NCBI GenBank assembly: GCA_964518335.1
Contig: CAZFDT010000025.1
Span: 1-64,000, forward strand
DNA: 64,000 nt
Direction of reading: 5' to 3'
Source: CAZFDT01 sp964518335
Lineage (GTDB): Bacteria > Planctomycetota > Phycisphaerae > Phycisphaerales > Phycisphaeraceae
A program made the translations under genes and the position numbers. Shown here one piece after another: positions 7,893 to 15,349 of the stretch (the stretch's first letter is position 1; the number at the start of each line of letters is the position of its first letter). Below the pieces are notes generated by a model. The model did not search any database. It had not been told where the DNA came from and was given only the letters and a program-made list of their open reading frames with translations.

Positions 7893-8513
7893 TCAAATCA
7901 GGTACACGATGGCAAACAGGATGATCCACACCAGATCGACAAAGTGCCAGTAGAGGCCGCTGTTTTCGACGGCGGCGTAGTTGCTGCTGTTGAACTTGCC
8001 CATGTAGCCCATGACGGTGAGCACGGCCAGCGTGACCACGCCGATGAACACGTGCAGGCCGTGGAACCCGGTCATGGCGTAGAAGCACGAGCCGAAGATG
8101 TCGGTGTTGGGCCTCATGCCGTGGGCGAACAGCTCGACGTATTCGTACACCTGCACGCCGACGAAGATCGCCCCGAAGAGCGTGGTGAGCAGCAGGCCGA
8201 GGTTGCCCTTGCTGATGTTGTCGGTCTGGTAGCCCTGCAGGCCCCACACCAGCGACACGCTGGAGCAGATGAGCAGGAACGTGTTGGCGGCGGTGAGCGG
8301 GATGTTGAGTGGATAGTCGGGCGCGGTGGGGTCGGCCCACGTGCCGGCGCCGAAGCGCAGGATGATGTACGCCCCGATCAGCCCGGTGAAGAACATCACC
8401 TCGCTGCCCAGGAACAGCCACATGGCGATCTTGCCGTTGGTGATCCCGGTCTGGAGGACCGAGCCGTGGGCCATGAGGGGTGGTTCGTGCGTATGGACAG
8501 AAGCTTGCGACAT
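7893..8513 (-). CDS. coxC: Cytochrome c oxidase subunit III
   Basis: 206 aa with five predicted transmembrane helices, the short form usual for bacterial caa3 and quinol oxidases. Seen: IAMWLFLGSEVMFFTGLIGA, TFLLICSSVSLVWGLQ, FGAIFVGVQVYEYVELF, FYAMTGFHGLHVFIGVVTL and the terminal YWHFVDLVWIILFAIVYLI. The FHGLH and WHFVD..W motifs are family hallmarks. It stabilises CoxA and helps maintain proton uptake. Start at ATG 8513, 11 nt after the ctaB stop. Confidence 0.96.
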   Translation of the reverse strand: MSQASVHTHEPPLMAHGSVLQTGITNGKIAMWLFLGSEVMFFTGLIGAYIILRFGAGTWADPTAPDYPLNIPLTAANTFLLICSSVSLVWGLQGYQTDNISKGNLGLLLTTLFGAIFVGVQVYEYVELFAHGMRPNTDIFGSCFYAMTGFHGLHVFIGVVTLAVLTVMGYMGKFNSSNYAAVENSGLYWHFVDLVWIILFAIVYLI

Positions 8514-8524
8514 ATCGGTGGCCT

Positions 8525-9454
8525 CTACATTCCGGATGGACGATCGAGCATCATGGCGATGAGCACGACCGGCAGGTACACGAGGGACGCGAGAAACATC
8601 GCGCGAGCCGCGGCGCGGCTGCGGAAGATCACGGTGGCGACGCCGAACGCGGCAAAGGCCGCGCCGCTGACCAGGGCGATGAAAAAGTAGGTCGTGCCCG
8701 CAATGCCCAGCGTCGTCGGCGCCAGGCCCACCGGGACCAGCGCCAGGCATCCGATGAGCATCTGTCGGAACGTGCTGCCGCCGTCGGGATCGACCACGGG
8801 CAGCATCTTCATGTCGGCGCGGGCGTAGTCCTCGCGGTACAGCCAGGCGATCGCCAGGAAGTGGGGCAACTGCCACAGGAACATGATCGCCCACAGCGCC
8901 ACGGCCTCCGGCCCGATCCCGCCCGTGGCGGCGGCGTAACCGATCACCGGGGGCAGCGCGCCGGGCACGGCCCCGATGGGCGTGTTGAGCGTCGTCACCC
9001 GCTTCAGCGGCGTGTAAATCACCGCGTAGCTGGCGATCGTGAACGCCGCCAGCGCCGCGGCCATCGGCGTCGTCAGCGCCGCCAGCATCGTCACGCCGAC
9101 GATCGACAGCAGCAGGGCCAGCACGACGCCCTCGTGGGTCGAGACGCGACCGGCGGGCAGCGGTCGATGCCGCGTGCGGATCATCCGTGCGTCGGTGTCG
9201 CGCTCGTACACCTGGTTGAAGCAGCTCGCGCCCATGCAGCACAGGGCCGTGCCGATCAGGCACGCCAGCATCGTCGTCAGCGACGCACCGGCGTCGCCGC
9301 TGGCGCCCATCGAGTAGCCAATGTAGGCGGTGACGACCACCATCGCGGTGATGCGCAGCTTGGTCATCTCGGCGTAGTCGGCGGCGCGCTGCAGCCGCGT
9401 CGAGCGCGGCGCGACGTCGGGCAGCAGGTCGTGCTGGGTGGCGATCCGGCTCAT
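8525..9454 (-). CDS. ctaB: Protohaem IX farnesyltransferase (haem O synthase)
   Basis: 309 aa UbiA-family prenyltransferase with about nine membrane helices. It transfers a farnesyl group to haem B to make haem O, the precursor of haem A. Seen: the first Asp-rich motif in SCFNQVYERDTDARMIRTRH (Asn-x3-Glu-x-Asp-x-Asp), YTPLKRVTTLNTPIGAVPGA, LWQLPHFLAIAWLYREDYAR and the second Asp region ADMKMLPVVDPDG. Start ATG overlaps the ctaA stop (ATGA), so the two haem enzymes are translationally coupled. Confidence 0.97.
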   Translation of the reverse strand: MSRIATQHDLLPDVAPRSTRLQRAADYAEMTKLRITAMVVVTAYIGYSMGASGDAGASLTTMLACLIGTALCCMGASCFNQVYERDTDARMIRTRHRPLPAGRVSTHEGVVLALLLSIVGVTMLAALTTPMAAALAAFTIASYAVIYTPLKRVTTLNTPIGAVPGALPPVIGYAAATGGIGPEAVALWAIMFLWQLPHFLAIAWLYREDYARADMKMLPVVDPDGGSTFRQMLIGCLALVPVGLAPTTLGIAGTTYFFIALVSGAAFAAFGVATVIFRSRAAARAMFLASLVYLPVVLIAMMLDRPSGM

Positions 9455-10545
9455 GCGGGCACCCCCATGGCGCCGGTGGCGATGGCGGACGGCGCTTCGC
9501 GTCGCAGCCGGGCCAGGTGAACGCGAAGCATCAGCCACGTCGCCGCGGCCAGGATCGCCGCGCCGATCGCCTGGTGCGCCGTGGCCACGTCGGGGTGCAG
9601 CTTCGTCCAGATCGTCGCCGCGCCCAGCCCGATCTGCACGATCAGGAGCAGGGTCAACAGCAGCAGCGGCGCCCGGACCACGGCATCCTCGCGGGCCACA
9701 GGGCCGACGCGCGACAGCACCATGGCCGCGGCAATCACCACCGCCGCCGCCCACGCGCGGTGCCCGAAGGCCAGCATCACCTGCATCGGCGTGTAGTAGG
9801 CGTGCATCTGGTCGTAACCCACGTGCTCATCCATCGCCGCGGCGATGCCCGCGTCGGTCAGCGGCGGCACGATCGAGCCATAGGACGAGGGGAAGTCGGG
9901 GATGGCCAGTCCCGATCGCGTATGCCGCATGGCCGCGCCCAGCACGAGCTGCAGCAGCAGCACGGCGATGAGGGCAAAGCATGTCGTGCGCGCCGCGGCG
10001 CCGGCCGACTGCCGGTCGCGGCCTTCGCCGGCGATCACGCGGTCGTGCCACACCCGGCTCGTGGTGACGGCCACCAGCACCGTCAGGCACAGGAACAGTT
10101 GACCCGTTACCGCATGGGCCACGCGGAACGGCAACTCCATCGCCGGCAGAAACCGCGCAAACTCGACGCGCAACCCGCCCATCACGCCCTGCACGATCAC
10201 CAGGGCCAGCGCCACAAGCCCCAGTCCTCGCCGCCAGTCCCGGCCGCACGCCCGCCACATCCACGCGGCCAGCACGATCGTCATCAGCCCGATCGCGCTG
10301 CCCTTGAGGCGATGAATGTGCTCGTGGAAGATATTGCCCCGCCACAACTCCATCGGGAACGTCCACAGAAAGTAGCCGTACACCGTGAACCCGTCGGGAA
10401 CCGCCAGCCCCGCGTCGCGGCTGGTCACGTTCCCGCCCGACGCCACCAGCACGAACGTGGCGACCACCAGCAGCACGGCGTAGCGGTGCAGCCAGCGTGT
10501 CGGGTATCGGGTGTCGGGTGTCGGGTGTCGGGCAGACATCGTCAT
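9451..10545 (-). CDS. ctaA: Haem A synthase (CtaA/Cox15)
   Basis: 364 aa, eight predicted membrane helices in two four-helix halves. It oxidises the haem O methyl group to a formyl group. Conserved histidines are visible in both halves: EHIHRLKGS and FRVAHAVTG in the first, FGHRAWA and ATAHQAIGA in the second, plus MRHTRSGLAIPDFP. The extracellular Cys pair of Bacillus-type CtaA is absent. The ATG at 10545 lies 7 nt after the coxA stop. The first 15 codons are made by an imperfect CGGGTGT heptad tract, which can slip out of frame, so a GTG just downstream could be the functional start. The stop overlaps the ctaB ATG. Confidence 0.93.
   Translation of the reverse strand: MTMSARHPTPDTRYPTRWLHRYAVLLVVATFVLVASGGNVTSRDAGLAVPDGFTVYGYFLWTFPMELWRGNIFHEHIHRLKGSAIGLMTIVLAAWMWRACGRDWRRGLGLVALALVIVQGVMGGLRVEFARFLPAMELPFRVAHAVTGQLFLCLTVLVAVTTSRVWHDRVIAGEGRDRQSAGAAARTTCFALIAVLLLQLVLGAAMRHTRSGLAIPDFPSSYGSIVPPLTDAGIAAAMDEHVGYDQMHAYYTPMQVMLAFGHRAWAAAVVIAAAMVLSRVGPVAREDAVVRAPLLLLTLLLIVQIGLGAATIWTKLHPDVATAHQAIGAAILAAATWLMLRVHLARLRREAPSAIATGAMGVPA
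10501..10535. repeat. Imperfect heptanucleotide tandem repeat in the 5' end of ctaA
   Basis: Five 7-nt units on the plus strand: CGGGTAT, three of CGGGTGT, then a degenerate CGGGCAG. They encode the Pro/Thr/Arg segment near HPTPDTRYPTR of CtaA. Because the unit is not a multiple of three, gain or loss of one unit would shift the frame. Confidence 0.85.
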
Positions 10546-10552
10546 GTGTCCG

Positions 10553-13285
10553 TCAATGACTGGCGGGCTCGACCACGCCCTCAGGGAGTTGGTGCCACTG
10601 CGGCAGGTAATCGTCCTCGACCACCGGCGAGCTGAACTCGTAGGGCCCGCGATAGACGGTGGGGATCTCGTCGAAGTTGGTGTGCGGCGGGGGGCTGCTG
10701 GTGAGCCACAACAGCGAGTTGGCCAGCCACGGGTTGCTGCCCGGCGCGTAGCCGAACTCATCCCGCGGCCGGGCGATCACCAGATACGCCAGGCCCGGCA
10801 GGGCGGTCAAGAGCAGCAACAGCGGCCACAGCCCGTGCAGCTCCGGCACGCCCAGCCACATGAACAGGTCCTTCTTCACGAGGAACGGAGCCAGGAACGC
10901 CGGCACGAACACCACGTACATCAGCCGCTGCAGGATCGCCGGCATTTTCAGCATCCCGCCGATCCACCACAGCGCGAACACCGCCGCCACCACCAGCGCG
11001 GCGAAGAGCGCGCCGGCGAGAATCGCCCAGGTGATCGCCGGGCCGAACTGCGGCTTGCCGTCCACCAGCGCCGCGCTCATCCAGCCGAACACCGGGCGCA
11101 GGAACGTGCCGTAGGTGTCCCAGCGGCTGTAGTAGGTGATGCCCATGACGATCGGCGCGCCCAGGGCCACGGCGAACAGCGCCGTCATCGCCCGGCCGAG
11201 CTTACGCGGCAGGCTGACGAAGAAGTTGTAGAAGAACGGAATCTGCGCCATGCCCAGCGACATCGCGCTGAGGGTCATGAACACGTTCATCGGCTGCAGG
11301 TGCTGGAGCGTGGGGTATTCGTAGATCGAGGCGTAGCGGCGGGGGTGGCCGCCGATGCCCAGGATGTGCATGAGGAAGAAGGTGGCGTTGAAGGCGATGA
11401 AGGTCATGACGAAGTGGATTGTGCCCCACCTCTGGTTGAGCTGGCGGCCGAACATCTTGGGATACCAGTAGTACACGCCGGCGAAGATGCCGAAGAGGCT
11501 GCCGCCGAAGAGCACGTAGTGGATGTGGGCGACGATGAAGTAGGTGTCGTGGATGTAGATATCGACGGGCGCCGAGGCCATGAAGATGCCCGACAGGCCG
11601 CCGATGACGAACATGCTCACGAAGCCCAGGGCGTTGAGCATGGCGGGGGTGAACTTGATGTTGCCGCCCCAGAGCGTGCCCAGCCAGTTGAAGGTCTTGA
11701 TGGCCGAGGGCACGGCGATCATGATCGTCGAGGCCATGAAGGTGGTGCCCAGCACGGGGTTCATGCCCGACTGGAACATGTGGTGGCCCCACACGATGAA
11801 GCCCAGGCCGGTGATCGCCGCCATGGCGAAGATCATGGGCTTGTAGCCGAAGATGGGCTTGCGGCTGAACGTCGCCAGGATGTCGCTGGTGATGCCCATC
11901 GCCGGCAGGATCATGATGTACACCGCGGGGTGGGAGTAGAACCAGAACAGGTGCTGCCACATCAGCGGCTGGCCGCCCTCGCCGGGGACGAAGAACATCG
12001 TGCCCAGCACGCGATCCATCACCTGCATGATGAGCGCTGACGCCAGCACGGGCGTGGAGAACAGGCCCAGGCACGAGGTGATGAACAGCGACCAGACCGT
12101 CAGCGGCATGCGGAACATGGTCATGCCCGGAGCGCGCATGTTGATGATGGTCGTGATGTAGTTGAGGGCGCCGACGATCGAGGAGAAGCCGACGAAGAAG
12201 ACCGAGCAGAGCCAGAGGGTGGTGCCGAGGTTGGGCGAATAGGTGATGCCGGCCAGGGTCGGGTACATCGTCCACCCGCCGCTGGCCGGGCCGTTCATCG
12301 TCCAGAACGACACGAGCATGATGACGCCGGCGGGCACAGCCAGCCAGAAGCTGAGCATGTTCAGCTTGGGAAACGCCATGTCGCGCGCCCCGATCATCAG
12401 CGGGATGGTGAAGTTGCCGAACCCGCCCACGAGCATGGGGATGATCACGAAGAAGATCATGATCGAGGCATGCATGGTGAAAAGCTGCAGATACGCCTCG
12501 GGCTTGAGCGTGTCCTTGAGGTAGTTGATGCCGGCCGGGGCGCTGTCGATGACGGCGGACAGGGGGGCATCGAACGTGGCCAATGCCTTGCCGTCGCGGT
12601 CTTTGACAACGCGGGGGATATCGACGCCGGCGGCGGTCGCTGCGGCGCGGATGGGCAACAGCAGCGGGCTGGCGTTATCGACCTCGCGCGTGCCGTCGGG
12701 CCGAAGAATCTCGCGGCCGCGCAGCGCGTATGCGGTCGCCGACGGGCCATCGCCCACGACGACATGGCGGCCGGGCACGGTGCGCACCTCCTGCCGTTTG
12801 TAGTTGTAGTCGCCCATCACTGCCGCCGCGTCGATCGTCGCCTCCAGCGGCTGCTGCAGCACGTAGGGGCTGGCGTTCTGCGGCTCCACGCGCACACCCG
12901 CCGGAACCGTCACGGCGATGCCCTGCGGAAAGCCGGTGAACGTCACCATCGCGCCGGCGGGGATTTCTTTGCCATCGACGGTGACGGCCTGCTTGAGCTC
13001 GACGACCTCACCTGTCTGCCAATGCCCCAGGTTGGCTTCGGGCGCCGACGCGGTCATCTCGTTGGGGAGAATCTTCGTGTGCGGGACGTTCTGGCCCGGC
13101 CAGGCCAGCTCGTAGCGCACGCCCAGGGCCAGCAGGCCGCCCAGGATCACGAACAGCAGGCTCGTGAACGTGAACTGGATGCCGATGACCTTGTGGTCGG
13201 TCGAGAAGACGTACTTGCGCAGGAAGCTGGTCGGCGCGTGGTGCTCGCCGTGTCCGTGGGCGTGGTGATGCGTGGTGTCGCTCAT
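10553..13285 (-). CDS. coxA: Cytochrome c oxidase subunit I, A2-type, with a large insertion between helices 1 and 2
   Basis: 910 aa. Haem-copper catalytic subunit: the low-spin haem a ligand is His272 in LFTMHASIMIFF, CuB ligands are His452 (with the Tyr456 cross-link partner in YSHPAVY) and His501/His502 (WGHHMF), and the haem a3 and second haem a ligands are His587 and His589 (VAHIHY). The D-channel Glu is replaced by Ala454 within a YSHPxV motif, the hallmark of A2-type oxidases. His272 would be near residue 60-100 in ordinary CoxA; here about 190 extra residues (roughly 70-255) sit in the periplasmic loop after WPGQNVPH. About 150 extra residues with further helices precede the typical NSLLWLTSSPPPHTNFDEIP tail. 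Start at ATG 13285 (MSDTTHHHAHGHGEHH, a His-rich head); an upstream in-frame start at 13324 would overlap coxB. Confidence 0.97.
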   Translation of the reverse strand: MSDTTHHHAHGHGEHHAPTSFLRKYVFSTDHKVIGIQFTFTSLLFVILGGLLALGVRYELAWPGQNVPHTKILPNEMTASAPEANLGHWQTGEVVELKQAVTVDGKEIPAGAMVTFTGFPQGIAVTVPAGVRVEPQNASPYVLQQPLEATIDAAAVMGDYNYKRQEVRTVPGRHVVVGDGPSATAYALRGREILRPDGTREVDNASPLLLPIRAAATAAGVDIPRVVKDRDGKALATFDAPLSAVIDSAPAGINYLKDTLKPEAYLQLFTMHASIMIFFVIIPMLVGGFGNFTIPLMIGARDMAFPKLNMLSFWLAVPAGVIMLVSFWTMNGPASGGWTMYPTLAGITYSPNLGTTLWLCSVFFVGFSSIVGALNYITTIINMRAPGMTMFRMPLTVWSLFITSCLGLFSTPVLASALIMQVMDRVLGTMFFVPGEGGQPLMWQHLFWFYSHPAVYIMILPAMGITSDILATFSRKPIFGYKPMIFAMAAITGLGFIVWGHHMFQSGMNPVLGTTFMASTIMIAVPSAIKTFNWLGTLWGGNIKFTPAMLNALGFVSMFVIGGLSGIFMASAPVDIYIHDTYFIVAHIHYVLFGGSLFGIFAGVYYWYPKMFGRQLNQRWGTIHFVMTFIAFNATFFLMHILGIGGHPRRYASIYEYPTLQHLQPMNVFMTLSAMSLGMAQIPFFYNFFVSLPRKLGRAMTALFAVALGAPIVMGITYYSRWDTYGTFLRPVFGWMSAALVDGKPQFGPAITWAILAGALFAALVVAAVFALWWIGGMLKMPAILQRLMYVVFVPAFLAPFLVKKDLFMWLGVPELHGLWPLLLLLTALPGLAYLVIARPRDEFGYAPGSNPWLANSLLWLTSSPPPHTNFDEIPTVYRGPYEFSSPVVEDDYLPQWHQLPEGVVEPASH

Positions 13286-13320
13286 GGCAGTGGATGAAAG
13301 TGGGAAGGACGGGGCGTGGG

Positions 13321-14319
13321 TCAATAACCGGCGTCGCCCGATTCGTCATCGAGACCCAGGAACTCGTATTCGGACTGCAGCCACTTGGCGAACTCGTCGG
13401 CGGTGACGGCGTACAGCTCGCCGCGCATGGTGTAGTGGCCCTGGCCGCACAACTCGGCGCAGACGATGTCGAAGGGGATGGCCGATCCGTCGTAGCCCCA
13501 GATGGGGTGGGGCCTCTGCCCCTTGTTCTTATCAGGTGCGTCGGCGTTGCGGCCGTTGACCGCTGCACTGGTCTTGCCGGCGTTGAGCCATACCTTTGGT
13601 TGCAGGCCGGGCACGGCGTCCTGCTTGATGCGGAACTCGGGCACGAAGAAGCTGTGCAGCACATCGACGCTGGTGAGGTGGATATAGACCGGCCTGTCCA
13701 CGGGGACGTACATGAGGGGCGTGACGATGTCGTCGCGGCCGTCGCCGGAGCGGTCGAGGCCGATGAGTTCGCCAAAGTCCTGGCTGGCCTTCTGCTTGGC
13801 GCGGGAGAGGTCGCCGAGCTTGCCGTCCTTGCCGGGGTATTGGAAGTACCACTTGAACTGGATGCCCACGACGCGCATCTCGATGATCTCGCCGTCGAGC
13901 ACCTGCTGCAGCGTGGGGGTGATGGGCGGCTTCTTCATGCGGGCCCAGGAGGTCTGGCTCACGGCGGCGATCAGGGCGAGGATGACGGTGGGGATGAGCG
14001 TCCACGCGGCTTCGAGGCGGTTGTTGCCGTGGATGAAGCGAGCGTGGCGGCCGGGCTGGTGGCGGTACTTGATGAGGAAGATGCCCATGGCGACGAAGAC
14101 GCCCACGCACACGGCCAGGGTGAGCCAGAGGATGCCGTAGAACAGCCGATCGATGTCGGCTGCCTCGGCGAAGACGTTGTCGGGGAGCCACCAGGTGTAC
14201 TTGCGTTCCTGAGGACGTGGCGTGGGCGTCTGGGCCGCGGCCAGCGACGCCGTCGCGGCGACCAGGAACACGCTCAACCAGGGGAAGAAACACCGCAGCG
14301 GCGACTTGATCAATCGCAC
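13321..14319 (-). CDS. coxB: Cytochrome c oxidase subunit II with CuA site
   Basis: 332 aa. Signal-like N-terminal helix (LSVFLVAATASLAAAQ), two membrane helices (about 57-83 and 103-121), then a periplasmic cupredoxin domain. CuA ligands: His222 (VLHSFFVPEF) and Cys287, Glu289, Cys291, His295, Met298 in CAELCGQGHYTM. No haem c motif is fused at the C-terminus, unlike many caa3 subunits, so an external donor is expected. Between FKWYFQYPG and TPLMYVPVD there is an extra stretch of about 35 residues with an EF-hand-like DRSGDGRDD loop. First gene of the cox unit, 35 nt before coxA. Confidence 0.97.
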   Translation of the reverse strand: MRLIKSPLRCFFPWLSVFLVAATASLAAAQTPTPRPQERKYTWWLPDNVFAEAADIDRLFYGILWLTLAVCVGVFVAMGIFLIKYRHQPGRHARFIHGNNRLEAAWTLIPTVILALIAAVSQTSWARMKKPPITPTLQQVLDGEIIEMRVVGIQFKWYFQYPGKDGKLGDLSRAKQKASQDFGELIGLDRSGDGRDDIVTPLMYVPVDRPVYIHLTSVDVLHSFFVPEFRIKQDAVPGLQPKVWLNAGKTSAAVNGRNADAPDKNKGQRPHPIWGYDGSAIPFDIVCAELCGQGHYTMRGELYAVTADEFAKWLQSEYEFLGLDDESGDAGY

Positions 14320-14382
14320 CGAGCCACTCCTTGCGTTATGGCCGCGTCACGGACACCGTGTCCCCCGCCGCCGTGATGCGGC

Positions 14383-14415
14383 AAAAAAGCGAGGCCGCCG
14401 CGTCTCCGCGCCGGC
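14383..14415 (-). terminator. Probable intrinsic terminator after the cupredoxin gene
   Basis: On the minus strand a GC-rich hairpin (14394-14415, two 4-bp blocks around a C-C mismatch, 4-nt loop) is followed by CTCGC and six Ts (14383-14388). It lies between the cupredoxin-gene stop (14438) and the coxB start (14319), so the haem/copper genes and the cox genes may be separate transcripts. Confidence 0.6.
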
Positions 14416-14437
14416 CCCGGCAATCCCGTCTGGGTCA

Positions 14438-15214
14438 TCAACCCCCGGGCGGGCGGTACGTGAACGTCAGTTCCGCCTCGGCGCCGTCGGCGACCGTCAC
14501 CTTCTGCGTCGAAGGGTCGGCCTTGAACGCCGGCAACTCGTGCCACACCGTGATCTCATACTCGCCCGCGGGCAGGCCCTTGAGCGACACCGTCCCGTCC
14601 TGCTGCGTCACCGCGAAGAACGGGTGCTCGAACACGTGCAGGAACGCGCCCATCCACGGATGCACGTCGCACTTGAGCTGGATCGCCAGCTCCGGCTTGT
14701 TGAACGACTTCTTGAGCACCATGTCCTTGACGGGCATGCCCTCGTTGAAGCTGCCGTTGTTGGCGCTGGTCATCTTCACGTTATGCAGCGTGTTGTCGCT
14801 GTTGTGGATCGCCAGTTCGCCGGTCATCATGCCCATGACGTGGGGCACGTAAACGCAGCCGTGCTGGTCCATGGTCGGGGTGGCCGCGGGCTTGTCGAAG
14901 GTCTTGCCCTCCAGGCCCTTGCTCACGTACACCAGCACGTTCTGCAGGGCGTTGTCGTCGCCGAAGACGAACTGCTCGTTGAGCGCCGGCTCCGCGTCGG
15001 GGTGGGCGCTCTTGCAGAACGGGTCCTGATCCATGCGGATGGGGCGGCGCTTTTTCTGCTCGCCCTCGAACTTGACGGTGACTTTGACGCTGCCGCCGCC
15101 CGACTCGACGCCGCCGACGTTGAGTGCGGGCGCGTCGGCGGCGATTGCCGGCAAACCCGCCAGGCCGCACGACGCGGCGATCACTGCACTGGCCATCCAC
15201 TTGCTGCTGTTCAT
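14438..15214 (-). CDS. Periplasmic cupredoxin-like protein, paralogue of the C-terminal domain of the octahaem protein
   Basis: 258 aa. Signal peptide ends near GLPAIAADA. The body has type-1 copper features: His144-Asn in NTLHNVKM (compare His-Asn of plastocyanin) and Cys182-x2-His185-x2-Met188 in KCDVHPWM. The C-terminal part (GTVSLKGLPAGEYEITVWHE) is a carboxypeptidase-regulatory-like strand pair. Long stretches match the C-terminal domain encoded by the upstream gene (for example HVMGM, IHNSDNTLHN, GSFNEGMPV, VLKKSFNKPEL), showing a duplication. Probable role: soluble blue-copper electron carrier to the CuA site of CoxB; this is inferred from position and ligands. Good Shine-Dalgarno (AAGGA, 8 nt upstream). 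Confidence 0.85.
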   Translation of the reverse strand: MNSSKWMASAVIAASCGLAGLPAIAADAPALNVGGVESGGGSVKVTVKFEGEQKKRRPIRMDQDPFCKSAHPDAEPALNEQFVFGDDNALQNVLVYVSKGLEGKTFDKPAATPTMDQHGCVYVPHVMGMMTGELAIHNSDNTLHNVKMTSANNGSFNEGMPVKDMVLKKSFNKPELAIQLKCDVHPWMGAFLHVFEHPFFAVTQQDGTVSLKGLPAGEYEITVWHELPAFKADPSTQKVTVADGAEAELTFTYRPPGG

Positions 15215-15286
15215 GGTCCACATCCTTCCTTGAACAAGAGAAACAGTCCCCCCCAATTCCTTGAACGGTTCTTAACAAGGCCGCGC

Positions 15287-15314
15287 ATTGTAGCGATGCC
15301 TTTCGCCGGGTCCA
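15287..15314 (-). promoter_or_regulatory. Candidate internal promoter of the cupredoxin gene
   Basis: Minus strand TGGACC (15314-15309) and TACAAT (15292-15287) with a 16-nt spacer, in the 135-nt gap between the octahaem gene and the cupredoxin gene. It would allow extra expression of the small copper protein. Confidence 0.35.
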
Positions 15315-15349
15315 GCGACCCGGTCACACAAGATATCCCGATCCGCTCG

